From Deltaproteobacteria bacterium (GTDB taxonomy: Bacteria > Desulfobacterota > WTBG01): DNA of 7,912 bases. The translations under genes and the position numbers were made by a program. Below are positions 6,552 through 7,912 of this stretch, piece after piece (within the stretch, counting starts at the first letter, position 1; each line of letters opens with the position of its first letter). The stretch covers positions 1 to 7,912 of the forward strand of contig WTBG01000257.1 of NCBI GenBank assembly GCA_013139225.1. The letters run 5' to 3'. The notes under the pieces were generated by a model, which made no database searches, was not told the DNA's origin, and worked only from the letters and a program-made list of their open reading frames with translations.

Positions 6552-7898
6552 TTAGCAGAGCACTCGCGAGGGGAAACCTGCCCGAATACATCCTTCAAAG
6601 ACCTTCCTAAGGGGTATCGAACCCATTTCAGACAGTTTCTGAAACATGGCAGGCCTTTCCTTGGCGATAATTGGCATTACCTCTGCCAGGGCGCCCGCAA
6701 TCAACTTTGGAGTTTCATAGGGATCAAAGATGCTGGGCAGTGGCTCTTTAATAAGGCTGAACATAAAATCAATCTCATCTGGAGTAAGAACATATGGAAG
6801 AGCTACATTTCGCATCATATCCTGATCGTTATACTTCTCAATCACTTCCTCTCTCCACCAATCAAGATAACTTTTTATTCCTTCTCTGGATATCTTTCCT
6901 TCAACTAAGGCATAGGTAACTGCGTTGGCTGCCTTCCATCCGCTGATGACCGCACCAGTCATCTCAGCCTCTGCACACCATACGGCATCAGAGATGAGAA
7001 TGACTTGATCCTTATAGGGGTTTTCAATATGGGATAGCATATTACCCGCAGAAGTTAAGGTGCGCTTTTTTTCAGCTTTCCGAAACCACGAGGCAAAGAA
7101 ACCTTTTTTGGAAAATCTTTCAAAGGCAGCTGCACTATCTATTCCCGAGGTAAGCGTAGTTACCATAGCAAAGTGTTCATCTTTCCCAGTTCGTGGTGTC
7201 ATCCATATCCGCATGGGTGGGTCTTCATTAAGAAAGATCTGAAAAAGGGCATACTTTTCAGGAGGGTCTACCCCCACCATCTCATATCCCATGGTAACAG
7301 CAGTGCCAAAAAACCTCCTGTCCCTGTTAAGTCCAAGTGTCGAAGCCAGCCGGGATGCTCTCCCGTCAGCACCGATCACGAAGGTACCCTTAAAAGAGGT
7401 GCCTTCCCGAGTGACGACTCTCACCTTTCCACCTTCTTTAACGGTCCTGACAACATTATAAGGATGGAAGACATCAACCTTAAGTGCATTAATTTCTTTC
7501 AGGAGGCCTTTTAAAAGCACTTCCTTATTATAGACCGTCGTTGCTCTTCCAGCTTCTCCCTTTTTCACGTTTGTCTGATAATCCCCAAGCTGAATCTTAT
7601 GACCATTATGGGCGTATATGACCCATGTATAAAAATCCTGATGAGGCCCTTCGTAGGGAATCGAAAAACCATACCACGGGAAACAGAGACGCTTTTCCCT
7701 GACATTCAAAATAACTCTTTCTTCCAGGTACTTCCCCGCAAGAGACACCAACATCATACTGCAGGCTCTATTAATGTCCGTAATCCGCTCTTTCCTTTCA
7801 ATCAAAGCCACATTGAGCCCGTTTTCCCCTGCGGTTTTCGCTGCCATAAGACCAGCAGGTCCCGCCCCGACTACTATGAGATCATATTCTTTTGCCAT
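6552..7898 (-). CDS. NAD(P)/FAD-dependent oxidoreductase, geranylgeranyl reductase / class A monooxygenase-like
   Basis: The product is 448 residues with a complete N-terminal Rossmann dinucleotide fold: YDLIVVGAGPAG (GxGxxG at 11-16) with Glu34 at the end of strand 2 for the FAD ribose. A second flavin motif, FVIGADGRASRLAS (about 173-186), is the DG motif of geranylgeranyl reductases and PHBH-type monooxygenases. The third expected motif (GDAAH....G.G) appears as ISDAVWCAEAEMTGAVISG (302-320), keeping Asp304 but with Ser in place of the usual Gly. Such enzymes reduce isoprenoid double bonds or hydroxylate aromatics; in an anaerobe a reductase or dehydrogenase role is more likely (inference). 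The ATG at 7898 has GAGGAG 5-6 bases upstream. The gene sits 69 bp before the 490-residue FAD-linked oxidase on the same strand and is probably the first visible gene of that operon. What lies upstream is outside the window. Confidence 0.88.
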   Translation of the reverse strand: MAKEYDLIVVGAGPAGLMAAKTAGENGLNVALIERKERITDINRACSMMLVSLAGKYLEERVILNVREKRLCFPWYGFSIPYEGPHQDFYTWVIYAHNGHKIQLGDYQTNVKKGEAGRATTVYNKEVLLKGLLKEINALKVDVFHPYNVVRTVKEGGKVRVVTREGTSFKGTFVIGADGRASRLASTLGLNRDRRFFGTAVTMGYEMVGVDPPEKYALFQIFLNEDPPMRIWMTPRTGKDEHFAMVTTLTSGIDSAAAFERFSKKGFFASWFRKAEKKRTLTSAGNMLSHIENPYKDQVILISDAVWCAEAEMTGAVISGWKAANAVTYALVEGKISREGIKSYLDWWREEVIEKYNDQDMMRNVALPYVLTPDEIDFMFSLIKEPLPSIFDPYETPKLIAGALAEVMPIIAKERPAMFQKLSEMGSIPLRKVFEGCIRAGFPSRVLC

Positions 7899-7912
7899 CT
7901 TCTCTCCTCAAC

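Noticed and set aside
6465..6908. 147-codon plus-strand open frame
   Set aside because: It overlaps the GGR-like gene antisense and the 69-bp intergenic gap. There is no recognisable motif and no plus-strand promoter context.

Overview
All recognisable genes in this 7.9 kb window lie on the minus strand, so transcription runs from high to low coordinates. Base composition is moderately AT-rich. The content (several flavoenzymes, a CxxCxxC flavodoxin-like protein, an RND transporter paired with a propeller lipoprotein, and a degenerate 'TGTCATTGCGAG'-ended dispersed repeat) resembles anaerobic environmental bacteria of the Desulfobacterota (former Deltaproteobacteria) type. No RNA gene or phylogenetic marker is present, so this placement is an inference.

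Region A (7898-3258) is a three-gene, probably co-transcribed flavoenzyme block. The first gene encodes a geranylgeranyl-reductase/monooxygenase-like NAD(P)/FAD oxidoreductase. The next two encode different but clearly paralogous FAD-linked oxidases of the VAO/PCMH (GlcD, 4-cresol dehydrogenase) superfamily. Spacings are 69 bp and about 12-42 bp, and every start has a good ribosome binding site. The substrate cannot be read from the sequence. No Fe-S, cytochrome or ETF partner is encoded within the window.

Region B (3257-2906) is non-coding. It holds a decayed repeat of about 133 bp and, next to the regulator gene, a promoter whose -35 box coincides with one arm of an 8-bp inverted repeat.

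Region C (2905-1655) holds an XRE-type HTH regulator with a C-terminal cupin domain, followed after 42 bp by an FMN reductase-like (iron-sulfur flavoprotein-like) protein that starts at TTG. They probably form one unit. The regulator may control itself and possibly the flavoenzyme block.

Region D (1583-1) holds a lipoprotein with a YCF48/BNR-type beta-propeller (six Asp-box motifs) and then the first 58 codons of an MMPL/RND-family inner-membrane transporter, cut off by the window edge. The two are separated by 281 bp without a gene. That gap carries a weak terminator-like hairpin, a 4 x 7-bp degenerate tandem repeat, a short stem-loop and a 12-bp perfect palindrome close to the transporter start. 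Taken together, the window looks like a metabolic flavoenzyme locus beside a local redox/regulator pair and an envelope export module. A functional link among the three is possible but not shown.
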